From Pseudomonadota bacterium (GTDB taxonomy: Bacteria; Pseudomonadota; Alphaproteobacteria; Acetobacterales; Acetobacteraceae): a DNA stretch of 48,171 bases. The stretch spans positions 1 through 48,171 of the forward strand of contig JAJZUI010000003.1 in NCBI GenBank assembly GCA_021847175.1, read 5' to 3'. The notes under the pieces were generated by a model. That model saw nothing but the letters and a program-made list of their open reading frames with translations, ran no database searches and was not told where the DNA came from. The position numbers were made by a program, and so were the translations under genes. This document shows positions 8,613 to 17,244 of the stretch, in pieces; position 1 is the first letter of the stretch, and each line of letters starts with the position of its first letter.

Positions 8613-9335
8613 ATGAGCCCGCGCTTTGCCATCGCCGTGCACGACGAGCTTCCTTCCACCAACGACACCGCCAAGGCGCTCGCGGCGGCGGGGGCACCGC
8701 ACGGCACCACGGTCTGCGCGCGGCGGCAGACCGCGGGGCGCGGGCGGCTCGGGCGGCAGTGGGTGAGCCCGCCGGGCAACCTGCACGTCTCGTTCGTGCT
8801 GCGTTACGATATCCCGCCCGCCCGCCAGGCCGAGCTCGGCTTCGCCGCGGCACTGGCCGCCGCCGATCTCGTCGACCGCCATCTCGCGGGGGGTGAGCGC
8901 GCGCGGCTGAAATGGCCCAACGACGTGCTGGTCGGGGATGCGAAGATCGCGGGCATCCTGCTCGAGGCGGATGCCGCGCCGGCGGCGCCATGGCTCGTGC
9001 TCGGCATCGGCGTGAACCTGCGCCACGCGCCGCCGGACCTGCCCTATGCGGCGGCCAGCCTTTCCGGTCTCGGTGTCGTGCCGCCGGAGCCGGAGGCGGC
9101 GGTCGACCAGCTTGCGGCCGCGCTCGGCACCTGGCTCGCAGCATGGGAGAGCGAGGGCTTCGCACCGCTGCGCGCGGCCTGGCTGCGACGCGGCCCGGCG
9201 CCGGGAACGCCGCTTCGCGTCACCGGCGGGGACGCGACACGGCAGGGCGAGTTCCTCGACCTCGCGGCCGATGGCGCGCTCGTGCTTTGGACCCGGAACG
9301 GCGCAATGCGCGTCACCAGCGGCCTGGTTTCATAG
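8613..9335 (+). CDS. birA: Biotin-[acetyl-CoA-carboxylase] ligase
   Basis: The enzyme activates biotin with ATP and attaches it to the lysine of the biotin carboxyl carrier protein, which fatty-acid synthesis needs. The catalytic-domain signatures are present: the ST-N-D substrate motif near residue 15, the biotinyl-AMP loop GRGRLGRQW (42-50) and KWPND (100-104), followed by KIAGILLE and GIGVNL. At 240 residues it lacks the N-terminal helix-turn-helix of E. coli BirA, so it is a monofunctional ligase without repressor activity. In many alphaproteobacteria birA follows nuoN; here it follows an unrelated region and precedes vgrG after 84 bp. It is a core gene at the edge of accessory DNA. Confidence 0.93.
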   Translation: MSPRFAIAVHDELPSTNDTAKALAAAGAPHGTTVCARRQTAGRGRLGRQWVSPPGNLHVSFVLRYDIPPARQAELGFAAALAAADLVDRHLAGGERARLKWPNDVLVGDAKIAGILLEADAAPAAPWLVLGIGVNLRHAPPDLPYAAASLSGLGVVPPEPEAAVDQLAAALGTWLAAWESEGFAPLRAAWLRRGPAPGTPLRVTGGDATRQGEFLDLAADGALVLWTRNGAMRVTSGLVS

Positions 9336-9419
9336 CGCGGGCTATCGCGCAACGGCGCGCGAAGCCGGCTTTGCGGCAGCGCGCCGGTGCCGGTATGGTG
9401 GCCGCGCAGGAGGGGCATA

Positions 9420-11408
9420 ATGGCGGCTGGCGGGGCTGGTAGCGAGCGGACGATGCTGAGCATGACCACGCCCTTGGCCAGCGTGTCGCTGCAGCCGGTG
9501 CGGCTGCACGCGACGGAGGGAATCAGCGAACTCTTCGCCTTCGAGGTCGAAATGGTTTCGCAGGACGGAGGGATCAAGGCCGGCGACCTGCTCTACCAGC
9601 CCGCCTGCGTGACGCTGACGCCAAAGGTCGGCTCGCCGCGGCATTTCCACGGCATCGTGCGCGAGTTCCGCGCCGAGGGAAGGCGGGGCGGCGGTCACGG
9701 CTATCGCGCGCTGCTCGTGCCGCGCCTGGCCTTCGCCGGGCAGACCGCGGATTGCCGCATGTTCGACCGGAAGACGGCGCTGCAGGTGATCGAGACGCTG
9801 CTGGATGAAAACGGCGTGACGGATTTCGACGATTCGAAGGTCACGCGCACGCTGCAGCAACGCGATTACGTCTGCCAGTACAACGAGACCGATCTCGCCT
9901 TCATCACGCGCCTGATGGAGGAAGAGGGCCTGTATTATTTTTTCACCTTCACCGACAGCGCGCACACGCTGGTGATCGCCGACTCCAACAGCGCCTTCGC
10001 CAGCATCAAGGACCCGGATGCCTGGGTGAGCACGGGCACCACGATCGACGTGATCAACGACTGGCGCCGCATCGACACGACCGTCGTGGGCAAGGTCTCG
10101 CTTAGCGACTACGATCCGCTGAAGCCCAACACATCGCTGCTCAAGAACACCCCGACCAAGCTCTCGACCAGCGGCCACCCCAAGCGCGACACGTTCCACT
10201 GGCCCGCGCTCTCGACCGACCCCGACACGATCACCAACCGGACGCTGTTCCACCAGGAAGCGCACGAGGCCTTCGCCACGCTGTTCGCCGCCGCCGGCAA
10301 CAACCCGGAATTCGTCCCCGGCGGCAAGTTCAAGCTGCAGAAGAAGCTCGACACGCCGGAGGGGGCCGCGGGCGACTACGTGATCCGCCACGTGGTGCAC
10401 GACGCGGCCGAGGAGGTGCTCGCCAACACCGGCGTCACGACGGGCTACCGCAACAGCTTCTCCTGCTTTCCCGTCGCCACCACCTGGCGCCAGCCGCTCG
10501 TGACCCCGCGCCCGCGCATGCTGGGCGTGACCAGCGCCAAAGTGATCGGCGAGGACGGCGAGGAAATCACCACGAACGAGAACGCCTGCATCAAGGTCAA
10601 GATGATGTGGGACCATGCCGACGTGGCAACGAACGACAACATGATCTGGCTGCGCGTCATGCAGCCCTGGGCGGGGAACGGCTGGGGCTGGCAGCACCTG
10701 CCGCGCCAGGACAGCGAGGTGATGGTCGCCTTCGTCGATGGTGACATCGACCACCCGATCGTGCTCGGCGGGCTCTACAACGCCCAGCAGATGCCGCCCT
10801 TCACGCTGCCGGACGAGAAGAACAAGACCGGGCTTCGCACGCGCTCCACCAAGAAAGGCAGCGGCTCCAACTATTCCGAGTTTTCCTTCGACGACACCAA
10901 GGGCTCCGAACTGGTGCTGCTGCACGCGGAGAAGGACCACACGGTCGAGGTCGAGAACGACCACACGGTCAAGGTCGATCACGACCAGATGATCACCGTG
11001 AAGAACGACCAGAAGACGGAAGTGAAGCACGACCAGACGCTGACGGTGGACAACGACCGCAAGGCGACGGTGAAGAACAACGAGACGATCGAGGTCCAGG
11101 GCAAGCGCAGCACCACCGTCAAGGGCGACAACACGACGGAGGTCCAGCAGGGCAACGAGAAGCTCACGGTCGACCAGGGCAACATCACCATCGCCGCGCA
11201 GGCGGGCGCGGTGAAGATCACCGCGATGCAGTCCATCGAGCTCACCGTGGGATCCAACACGGTCAAGATCGACACCAGCGGCGTGTCCATCAACGGCACC
11301 ATGGTCAAGCTCGCCGGCAGCGCGATGCTCGACATGAAGGCACCGATGACCACCCTGAAGGGCGACGGCATGCTGACGCTCAAGGGCGGCATCGTGATGA
11401 TCAACTAG
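9420..11408 (+). CDS. vgrG: Type VI secretion spike protein VgrG
   Basis: VgrG (TssI) trimers form the gp27/gp5-like puncturing tip on the Hcp tube. The start at ATG 9420 follows a good AGGAGG at 9408-9413 and gives 662 residues; a start at 9387 would have no such site. Residues 10-370 or so carry the gp27-like region (TPLASVSLQPVRLH, DYVCQYNETDLAFITRLM, EEEGLYYFF). Then comes the OB-fold (WLRVMQPWAGNGWGWQHLPR, FVDGDIDHPIVLGGLYN) and a C-terminal beta-helix of about ten 8-residue repeats of the type HTVEVEND. The protein ends with the beta-helix (GGIVMIN), so no evolved effector domain is fused. It heads the first T6SS block and is followed by a DUF6931-like gene and PAAR. Confidence 0.96.
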   Translation: MAAGGAGSERTMLSMTTPLASVSLQPVRLHATEGISELFAFEVEMVSQDGGIKAGDLLYQPACVTLTPKVGSPRHFHGIVREFRAEGRRGGGHGYRALLVPRLAFAGQTADCRMFDRKTALQVIETLLDENGVTDFDDSKVTRTLQQRDYVCQYNETDLAFITRLMEEEGLYYFFTFTDSAHTLVIADSNSAFASIKDPDAWVSTGTTIDVINDWRRIDTTVVGKVSLSDYDPLKPNTSLLKNTPTKLSTSGHPKRDTFHWPALSTDPDTITNRTLFHQEAHEAFATLFAAAGNNPEFVPGGKFKLQKKLDTPEGAAGDYVIRHVVHDAAEEVLANTGVTTGYRNSFSCFPVATTWRQPLVTPRPRMLGVTSAKVIGEDGEEITTNENACIKVKMMWDHADVATNDNMIWLRVMQPWAGNGWGWQHLPRQDSEVMVAFVDGDIDHPIVLGGLYNAQQMPPFTLPDEKNKTGLRTRSTKKGSGSNYSEFSFDDTKGSELVLLHAEKDHTVEVENDHTVKVDHDQMITVKNDQKTEVKHDQTLTVDNDRKATVKNNETIEVQGKRSTTVKGDNTTEVQQGNEKLTVDQGNITIAAQAGAVKITAMQSIELTVGSNTVKIDTSGVSINGTMVKLAGSAMLDMKAPMTTLKGDGMLTLKGGIVMIN

Positions 11409-11417
11409 AGGCGCGCG

Positions 11418-12059
11418 ATGTCCGGCACCAGGTCCGCTCCCCCATCCGCCCCTCTCGCATCGGCCTCCCCAGGCGCCGGGCTCGCGAAGCTGCGCGCGGC
11501 ACCGCTGGCCACGGTGCGAGAGAGCGGCGAGCTCTCCGCCGCGGCGCTGGCGCTGATCGCCGGCTGCGCCGACGCGCCCGCCGCGCTGGAGGCGCTGGAG
11601 GCCGACGGCATGGCGACGGACGCGGTGAAGCTCGTCGCCCACGCCCTGCCGCGGCGCGAGGGTGTATGGTGGGCCTGCATGTGCGCCCGCGCGACGATGC
11701 CGGCCGACCTGCCACCCGCCGATCGCGCGGCGCTCGACGCCGCGGAGGCGTGGGTGCGCAAGCCCAGCGACGAGAACCGCCGCGCCGCCTTCGCCGCGGC
11801 CGAGCAGGCGCGCTTCGGCACGCCGGAAGCCTGGGCCGGGGTCGCCGCGTTCTGGAGCGGTGATTCCATGGCGCCCGCCGGCCAGCCCGCGGTGCCGCCG
11901 GCGCCGCACCTCGCGGGGCTCGCCATCACCGGCGCCGTCACCCTTGCCTCCGTGCGCGCCGATCCCACGCGCCAGGCCGCGCGCCTCGCGCGCTTCCTCG
12001 CCAGCGGGCGCGACATCGCCTCGGGCGGGCCGGGCCGCATGGACCCGGAGGCATCCTGA
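11418..12059 (+). CDS. DUF6931-like protein between VgrG and PAAR
   Basis: The 213-residue product is alanine-rich and helical, with a short disordered N terminus and the segment AVKLVAHALPRREGVWWACMCAR, followed by AAEAWVRKPSDENRRAAF. I recall this pattern from DUF6931 proteins coded beside vgrG and PAAR genes. It has no signal peptide or enzyme motif. It starts 9 bp after vgrG, and its stop codon overlaps the PAAR start (GATGG at 12058-12062), so it is translated with the spike proteins. A role as loader or adaptor for the VgrG-PAAR tip is the natural inference; a cargo protein is also possible. Confidence 0.7.
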   Translation: MSGTRSAPPSAPLASASPGAGLAKLRAAPLATVRESGELSAAALALIAGCADAPAALEALEADGMATDAVKLVAHALPRREGVWWACMCARATMPADLPPADRAALDAAEAWVRKPSDENRRAAFAAAEQARFGTPEAWAGVAAFWSGDSMAPAGQPAVPPAPHLAGLAITGAVTLASVRADPTRQAARLARFLASGRDIASGGPGRMDPEAS

Positions 12060-12349
12060 TGGGCCAGCCCGCCGCGCGCGCCACGGACATGCATGTCTGC
12101 CCGATGGTCACTGGCATCGTGCCGCATGTCGGCGGGCCGATCCTGCCGCCTGGCTGCCCCACCGTGCTGATCCAGTCACTCCCGGCCGCGCGCGCCACGG
12201 ACCAGGCGACCTGCGTCGGCCCGCCGGACATGATTGCCATGGGTTCGCCCACGGTGCTGATCGGCAACATGCCTGCGGCGCGCATGGGCGACCCGTGCGG
12301 GCACGGCGGCACGATCGTGCTCGGCTGCTTCACCGTGCTGATCGGGTAA
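12059..12349 (+). CDS. PAAR-domain spike-tip protein
   Basis: PAAR proteins cap the VgrG spike with a sharp cone that binds a metal ion. The 96-residue product consists of the repeat alone: MGQPAARATDMHVCPMVTG, then a PPGCPTVLI, VLIGNMPAARMGDPCGHGG and VLGCFTVLIG. Histidines and cysteines at H-C-P and CGHGG fit the zinc site. No effector extension is present. Its ATG overlaps the TGA of the preceding gene, and the tagH gene starts 13 bp downstream. Confidence 0.93.
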   Translation: MGQPAARATDMHVCPMVTGIVPHVGGPILPPGCPTVLIQSLPAARATDQATCVGPPDMIAMGSPTVLIGNMPAARMGDPCGHGGTIVLGCFTVLIG

Positions 12350-12362
12350 GGATAAGGCGACG

Positions 12363-13928
12363 ATGGCCCTGGTGCTCTCCATCCTGCGCTGCCCCGAGAC
12401 CGTTTCGCCGGAACGAAGGCGCGTGACGGGCGGCGAATACGCGCTCGGGCGCGGCTCGGAGAACGAGTGGCCTCTCGCCGACCCTGAGCGCGTGCTGTCC
12501 AAGCGCCACTGCGTGATCGCCTTCCGCGCCGGGTCCTGGCAGGTCGCCGATATCTCCACAAACGGAACGTTCCTCAACCGGGACGCGGAGCCGATCGGCC
12601 GCGGCGCCGCGCGCGAGCTTCGCGACGGCGACCGGCTGCGGCTCGGCCCGTACGAGTTCGAGGTGCAGATCGAGCCGGAGGCGCAGGCCGCGCCCTGGGG
12701 CTCGCCGGCCGCGCGCCCGGCGGCACCAACCGGCCCCTCCGCCTTCGGTGCGTCCCCGTTTGGGAACGACCCGTTGGGCCCCTCCCCATTCGGCGACGAT
12801 CCGCTGGCGCCGCCGCGCGGCAGCGCGGATCCGTTCGGGGGCGACCCGCTGCTGGGGCCCGGGTCGCGCGATCCGTTCGCTGCCGAACCGTCGCGCCAGG
12901 GGCCGCTGGCGGCGAACCCGATCAGCCTCGGCAACGAGTTCGGGCAGCCGCCCCCGGCGCCGCCCCCGTTCCGCCAGGCGACCGACCCCGACCACGTGCC
13001 CGCCTTCGAGCAGGCGTTCCGCGCGCCGACGCCGACCCCGCCGGCGCTGCCGCCGGATCTCGACGACTGGGATCTCGACCTCGCCCCGAAACCGGCGGCA
13101 CCGCCCGCGCCGCCGATGGCAGCCCCCCCGCCCCCGCCACTCGTTCCGCGCGCGGCCAGCCCTTCGCCGGCGAGCCCGCCGGCTGCCCCGCCTGCCGCCG
13201 CGCAGGCCGATCCCTTCGCCGATCTATCCCCGTTCGGCGAGCCCGCTGCGCCGACACCACCGGCGCCGGCACTGGTGCCAACGCCGTCGCCGGCAGCGCC
13301 GCCGGCGCGCGCGGCGGCACCTGTCGCGCCGCAGGCCGCAGGCACGGACGGCCTCCTCGCCGACTTCATGCGCGGCGCCGGTATGGATGTGGCCGCCATC
13401 GCCGATCCCGCCGCCACAATGGCGGCCCTCGGCGCCGCGTTCCGCGAGCTGGTCTCGGGACTGCGCCAGGCACTGATGGCGCGCGCCGCCGTCAAGGGCG
13501 AGTTCCGCATCGAGCAGACGATGATCCGCGCCCGCGGCAACAATCCGCTGAAATTCTCGGCCGACGACGACGACGCGCTGAGCGCGCTGCTCGGCACTGG
13601 CCGGCGCGTCGACATGGCGCCGGCCGAGGCGGTGGCGGACGCGCTGCGCGACATGCGCCTGCACGAGCTCGCCTCGGTCGCCGCGATGCAGGCCGCGGTG
13701 CGCTCGCTCGTCGCGCGCCTCGATCCCGCGCCGCTGCGCGCCGAGGCGGAGCGCGGCGGCGGCATGCTGCCGGCGCAAAGGCGCGCCCGCGCCTTCGAGC
13801 TCTACGAGAAGCTGCACGCCTCCGTGACCCAGGGCCTGGCCGACGATTTCGACAGCGTGTTCGGCAGGGCCTTCGCCCGCGCCTACGAGGAAGCGCTGCG
13901 CGACGCCGACGAAAGGAAGAGAAGCTGA
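12363..13928 (+). CDS. tagH: FHA-domain protein TagH (ImpI/VasC type)
   Basis: The N-terminal FHA domain carries the phosphothreonine-binding residues R30-G-S, S46, R48-H49 and N67-G-T. After it comes a Pro/Ala-rich linker, about residues 110-330, with repeated PFGNDPL/PFGDDPL/PFGGDPL units. The C-terminal 190 residues form the TagH domain (FMRGAGMDVAAIADPAATMA, then KFSADDDDALSALLG, ending FGRAFARAYEEAL). FHA proteins of this type recruit phosphorylated T6SS components and activate assembly. It follows PAAR and its stop touches the tssJ start. The partners are the kinase at 37270-39372, PppA at 21336-22070 and possibly phosphorylated TssL. Confidence 0.93.
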   Translation: MALVLSILRCPETVSPERRRVTGGEYALGRGSENEWPLADPERVLSKRHCVIAFRAGSWQVADISTNGTFLNRDAEPIGRGAARELRDGDRLRLGPYEFEVQIEPEAQAAPWGSPAARPAAPTGPSAFGASPFGNDPLGPSPFGDDPLAPPRGSADPFGGDPLLGPGSRDPFAAEPSRQGPLAANPISLGNEFGQPPPAPPPFRQATDPDHVPAFEQAFRAPTPTPPALPPDLDDWDLDLAPKPAAPPAPPMAAPPPPPLVPRAASPSPASPPAAPPAAAQADPFADLSPFGEPAAPTPPAPALVPTPSPAAPPARAAAPVAPQAAGTDGLLADFMRGAGMDVAAIADPAATMAALGAAFRELVSGLRQALMARAAVKGEFRIEQTMIRARGNNPLKFSADDDDALSALLGTGRRVDMAPAEAVADALRDMRLHELASVAAMQAAVRSLVARLDPAPLRAEAERGGGMLPAQRRARAFELYEKLHASVTQGLADDFDSVFGRAFARAYEEALRDADERKRS

Positions 13929-14392
13929 TGCAACGACGCCACCTGTTCCGGCACCTGGCCTTGGGCACGCTCGCGGTTCTCGCGGGCTGCGCGGCGCCGC
14001 CACCGGCGCCAGCCACGCTGTCGCTCACCATCGTGGGCGGCGCCAACCAGAACCCCGACCCGTCCGGTCACGCGGCCTCCGTCGCGGTGCGGATCATCCA
14101 GCTCGCCTCCGCCGGGAGCTTCATGCAGGCCGACGTGTTCGCACTGATGAACCGCGAGCAGGCGACGCTCGGCACCGCCGATCTCGGCTCGGAGCAGGTT
14201 CTGGTCAGCCCCGGCCAGACCGTGACCGTCTCCCACCCGCTCAAGCCCGGCACCAACGCGATCGGCATCGCGGTTTTGTTCCGCGACATCAACCATGCCA
14301 CCTGGCGCGTCAGCGCGCCGGTGCCCGCGACCGGCGACGTGAAGCTCAAGCTCACCACGAACGGTCTCGTCGCCACCCTGACGAAGGGCTAG
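13928..14392 (+). CDS. tssJ: T6SS outer-membrane lipoprotein TssJ
   Basis: TssJ is an outer-membrane lipoprotein that holds the periplasmic part of TssM. The 154-residue product has a twin-arginine-like start (MQRRHLFRHLALG), a hydrophobic stretch and a lipobox LAGC with the lipidated cysteine at C21. The mature part has the beta-sandwich pattern of the family (LSLTIVGGANQNPDPSG, ASVAVRIIQL, SAGSFMQADVFAL). It overlaps the tagH stop codon by one base and is followed by tssK after 29 bp. Confidence 0.93.
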   Translation: MQRRHLFRHLALGTLAVLAGCAAPPPAPATLSLTIVGGANQNPDPSGHAASVAVRIIQLASAGSFMQADVFALMNREQATLGTADLGSEQVLVSPGQTVTVSHPLKPGTNAIGIAVLFRDINHATWRVSAPVPATGDVKLKLTTNGLVATLTKG

Positions 14393-14421
14393 GCTCGCGT
14401 GGCAAGAACCGGGAAGGCGCG

Positions 14422-15750
14422 ATGACCTGGACCAACCGCGTGGTCTGGCAGGAAGGCATGTTCCTGCGCGCGCAGCATTTCCAGCAGCAGGACCGCGCGC
14501 TGGAGGCAATGCTGCGTGGCCGTACCGCCGCGCTGCGCCCGCACCCGTGGGGCATTACGGAGCTCGCGATCGACCGCGACCTGCTGGCGACCGGGCGCTT
14601 CGCGCTCGCGCACGCGGCGGGCGTGTTCGAGGACGGCACGCCGTTCGCGATCCCGGGCGAGACCGACCATCCACCACCGCTCGACCTCGGAGAGGGCGTG
14701 CGCAACGCGGTGGTTTATCTGGCGCTGCCGGTGCGCCAGCCCGGCGCGGTGGAGGTCGGGGCAGAGGGCGCCGAGGGGCGGCTCGCGCTGCGCGAGTTCG
14801 AGGCATACGACACGCACTCCGGCTCGCCCACGCCGGCGCCGATCCAGGTCGGGCGGCTGCGGCTGCGCTACATGCTCGAGACCGAGGAACGCGCCGGCTA
14901 TCTCTGCATCGGGCTCGCGCGCGTGGTCGAGGTCGCTGCGGACAAGCGCGTGACCCTGGATGACCGCTGGGTTCCGCCGGCGCTGCTGTGCGGTGCGACG
15001 GCGCCGCTCGCGGGGCTGATCGCGGAGCTTTCCGGCATGCTGCACCAGCGCGGCGAGGCGATGGCCGCGCGCCTGGTCGCCCCCGGCTCGCGCGGGGCGG
15101 CGGAAGTGCAGGACTTCCTGCTGCTGCAGGCGATCAACCGCTGGCAGCCGGTGCTCGCGCATTGGGCCGAGGGCGGCAACGTCCACCCCGAGGATCTCTA
15201 CCGCACGCTGCTCTCGATGGCCGGCGAGTTCGCCACCTTCACCGACACGCAGACGCGGCGGCCGGGCAACTACCCAGCCTATCGCCACGACGACCTGCAG
15301 CGCAGCTTCGCGCCGGTGGTGGCGGACCTGCGCCGCTCGCTCTCCGCGGTGATCGAGCAGAATGCGATCCCGGTGCCGCTGCAGGAGCGCCGGCACGGGC
15401 TGCACGTGGGGCAGATCGTCGACCGCTCGATCCTGCGCGGTTCGGTGTTCGTGCTGACGGTGCAGGCGGACGTGCCCACCGAGACGCTGCGCGCGCAGTT
15501 CCCGAGCCAGGTGAAGATCGCCGGCGTCGAACACATCCGCGAATACGTGATGAGCCAGATCACCGGCATCCCGGTGCGCGCGCTGCCGGTGGCGCCGCGT
15601 CAGCTGCCCTTCTATGCCGGGGCGACGTATTTCGAGCTCGACCGCAACGCTCCGCATTGGCAACAGATGCAGAGCTCCGGCGGCTTCGCGATCCATGTCT
15701 CGGGCGAGTATCCGGGCCTGCGCATGGAGTTGTGGGCGATACGCGGCTGA
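14422..15750 (+). CDS. tssK: T6SS baseplate protein TssK
   Basis: TssK links the baseplate wedge (TssEFG) to the TssJLM membrane complex. The 442-residue product starts with the family hallmark VVWQEGMFLRAQHFQQQDR, has the usual length, and contains GEFATFT and QDFLLLQAINRW typical of TssK. Its C-terminal domain contains PVAPRQLPFYAGATYFELDR. It lies between tssJ and tssL, the usual place. A strong Shine-Dalgarno sequence is not obvious; GGGAAGG lies upstream of the ATG. Confidence 0.96.
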   Translation: MTWTNRVVWQEGMFLRAQHFQQQDRALEAMLRGRTAALRPHPWGITELAIDRDLLATGRFALAHAAGVFEDGTPFAIPGETDHPPPLDLGEGVRNAVVYLALPVRQPGAVEVGAEGAEGRLALREFEAYDTHSGSPTPAPIQVGRLRLRYMLETEERAGYLCIGLARVVEVAADKRVTLDDRWVPPALLCGATAPLAGLIAELSGMLHQRGEAMAARLVAPGSRGAAEVQDFLLLQAINRWQPVLAHWAEGGNVHPEDLYRTLLSMAGEFATFTDTQTRRPGNYPAYRHDDLQRSFAPVVADLRRSLSAVIEQNAIPVPLQERRHGLHVGQIVDRSILRGSVFVLTVQADVPTETLRAQFPSQVKIAGVEHIREYVMSQITGIPVRALPVAPRQLPFYAGATYFELDRNAPHWQQMQSSGGFAIHVSGEYPGLRMELWAIRG

Positions 15751-15822
15751 GCGCGCATGGGATGACCATGCGCGGATCGGCGTGACGGTTGAAGGACGTG
15801 ACGGGCTGAGGGCGAGGCAGGG

Positions 15823-17220
15823 ATGAGCGACAACCCATTCGGCGAGCCGGACGACAGCGAGCGCACGGTGATTCGCCCGGTGCCCGGCGGCCGGCGGCCG
15901 CCCGAGGCACCGCCCGGTGCCGCGCAAGCCGGGCCGGGCGGCGCCTTCGGGGGCTTGGGCGGCGCGCCCACCGGCCCGGGCGCCGGTTTCGCGGCGGCGT
16001 CGCCCACGCCTTCCGAGGGTGCGGAGCAGATCCGCTTCGGCACTTCGCCGCTGCTCGCGGCGGCGGCGCCGCTGCTGCAATTGCTGGCGCGGCTGCGCAA
16101 CACGCTGAACCAGCCCGACCCCGCGGAGCTGCGCGAGCGCGCGGTGCGGGAGATGCGCCAGTTCGAGGCCGCCGCGCGCGACGCGCAGATCCCGATGGAG
16201 CTGCTGCGCCCGGCGCATTACGCGCTGTGCGCCAGCCTCGACGACGCGGTGCTCAACACGCCCTGGGGCAGCCAGAGTGCGTGGGACACGCGCTCGCTCG
16301 TTTCGACCTTTCACCAGGAAGTGCGCAGCGGCGAGCGCTTCTTCTCCGTGCTCGCGCAACTGCGGCAGAACCCCGGCAGCTTCCTGCCGGTGCTCGAGCT
16401 CATGTACATGTGCCTGGCACTCGGCTTCCAGGGCCAGTACCGGCTCTCGCCGCGCGGGCAGGGCGAGCTCGAGCGGATCCGCGAGGACCTCTACACCATC
16501 ATCACCCGCCAGCGCGGCGCGGCGGAGGCCGGGCTGTCGCCGCACTGGCAGGGTGTTGCCGCGCCCTACCGGCCGGCGCGCGCACGCCTGCCGGTGTGGG
16601 TCGCGGCGGTCGGCGGCGTGCTGGTGGTGGCGCTGGCCTTCCTCGGCTTCTCGCGCAGCCTCAACGCGCGTTCCGACGCGCTGTTCGAGGCGATGGTGAA
16701 CGCGCCGCCCACCGCGATGCCGCGCCTGGTGCGCGCCGCCCCGGTGGTGCCGCCGCCGCCACCGCCCGCACCGGCGCGGCCGGGGATCCTCGAGCGGCTG
16801 CGCGGCTTCCTTGCCCCGGAGATCAAGGAGGGGTTGGTGACCGTTCTCGGCACGGAACAGATGCCGATCGTGCGCATCCGCAACACCGGCATGTTCGCCT
16901 CCGGCAGCGCCACCGTGGAATCCAGGGTGATCCCGACGCTGGAGCGCATCGGCAGCGCGCTCAAGACCGAGAAGGGCCAGGTCATCGTGTACGGCTATAC
17001 CGACAACGAACCGATCCACACGGTGCAGTTCCCCTCCAACTTCGTGCTGTCCGCGAAGCGCGCGGAGGCGGCGCGGGCGATCATCCTGAAGACCTTCGCC
17101 GAGCCCGCCCGCATCCAGGCCGTGGGCCGCGCCGACGCCAACCCGATCGCCAGCAATGCCACCGCCGCGGGGCGCGAGCAGAACCGGCGCATCGAGGTGG
17201 TGCTGCGGCGGCAAGGGTGA
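15823..17220 (+). CDS. tssL: T6SS inner-membrane protein TssL with C-terminal OmpA/peptidoglycan domain
   Basis: TssL (DotU family) forms the membrane complex with TssM and TssJ. The first 90 residues are Pro/Gly-rich and include SERTVIRPVPGGRR, with T15 placed like the threonine phosphorylated in Agrobacterium TssL. Residues 90-240 are the cytoplasmic DotU domain (RPAHYALCASLDDAVLNTPW). One membrane segment follows at about 258-280 (LPVWVAAVGGVLVVALAFLG). The periplasmic C terminus, about 340-465, is an OmpA-type domain (YGYTDNEP, FVLSAKRAEA, NRRIEVVL) that binds peptidoglycan, as in 'evolved' TssL proteins. It precedes tssM by 24 bp. Confidence 0.96.
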   Translation: MSDNPFGEPDDSERTVIRPVPGGRRPPEAPPGAAQAGPGGAFGGLGGAPTGPGAGFAAASPTPSEGAEQIRFGTSPLLAAAAPLLQLLARLRNTLNQPDPAELRERAVREMRQFEAAARDAQIPMELLRPAHYALCASLDDAVLNTPWGSQSAWDTRSLVSTFHQEVRSGERFFSVLAQLRQNPGSFLPVLELMYMCLALGFQGQYRLSPRGQGELERIREDLYTIITRQRGAAEAGLSPHWQGVAAPYRPARARLPVWVAAVGGVLVVALAFLGFSRSLNARSDALFEAMVNAPPTAMPRLVRAAPVVPPPPPPAPARPGILERLRGFLAPEIKEGLVTVLGTEQMPIVRIRNTGMFASGSATVESRVIPTLERIGSALKTEKGQVIVYGYTDNEPIHTVQFPSNFVLSAKRAEAARAIILKTFAEPARIQAVGRADANPIASNATAAGREQNRRIEVVLRRQG

Positions 17221-17244
17221 GCAGGCAGGGCTGAGGACGCAACG

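Noticed and set aside
8383-8616. Small plus-strand frame just before birA
   Set aside because: Its product is Arg/Ala low complexity and it lies across the big hairpin; no ribosome-binding site is seen.
9342-11909. Long minus-strand frame opposite vgrG
   Set aside because: VgrG on the plus strand is unmistakable; the antisense product is a His/Arg/Val-rich low-complexity shadow.
14389-17214. Minus-strand frame of 941 residues opposite tssK and tssL
   Set aside because: Both plus-strand genes are clear T6SS families; the antisense product shows no motif.
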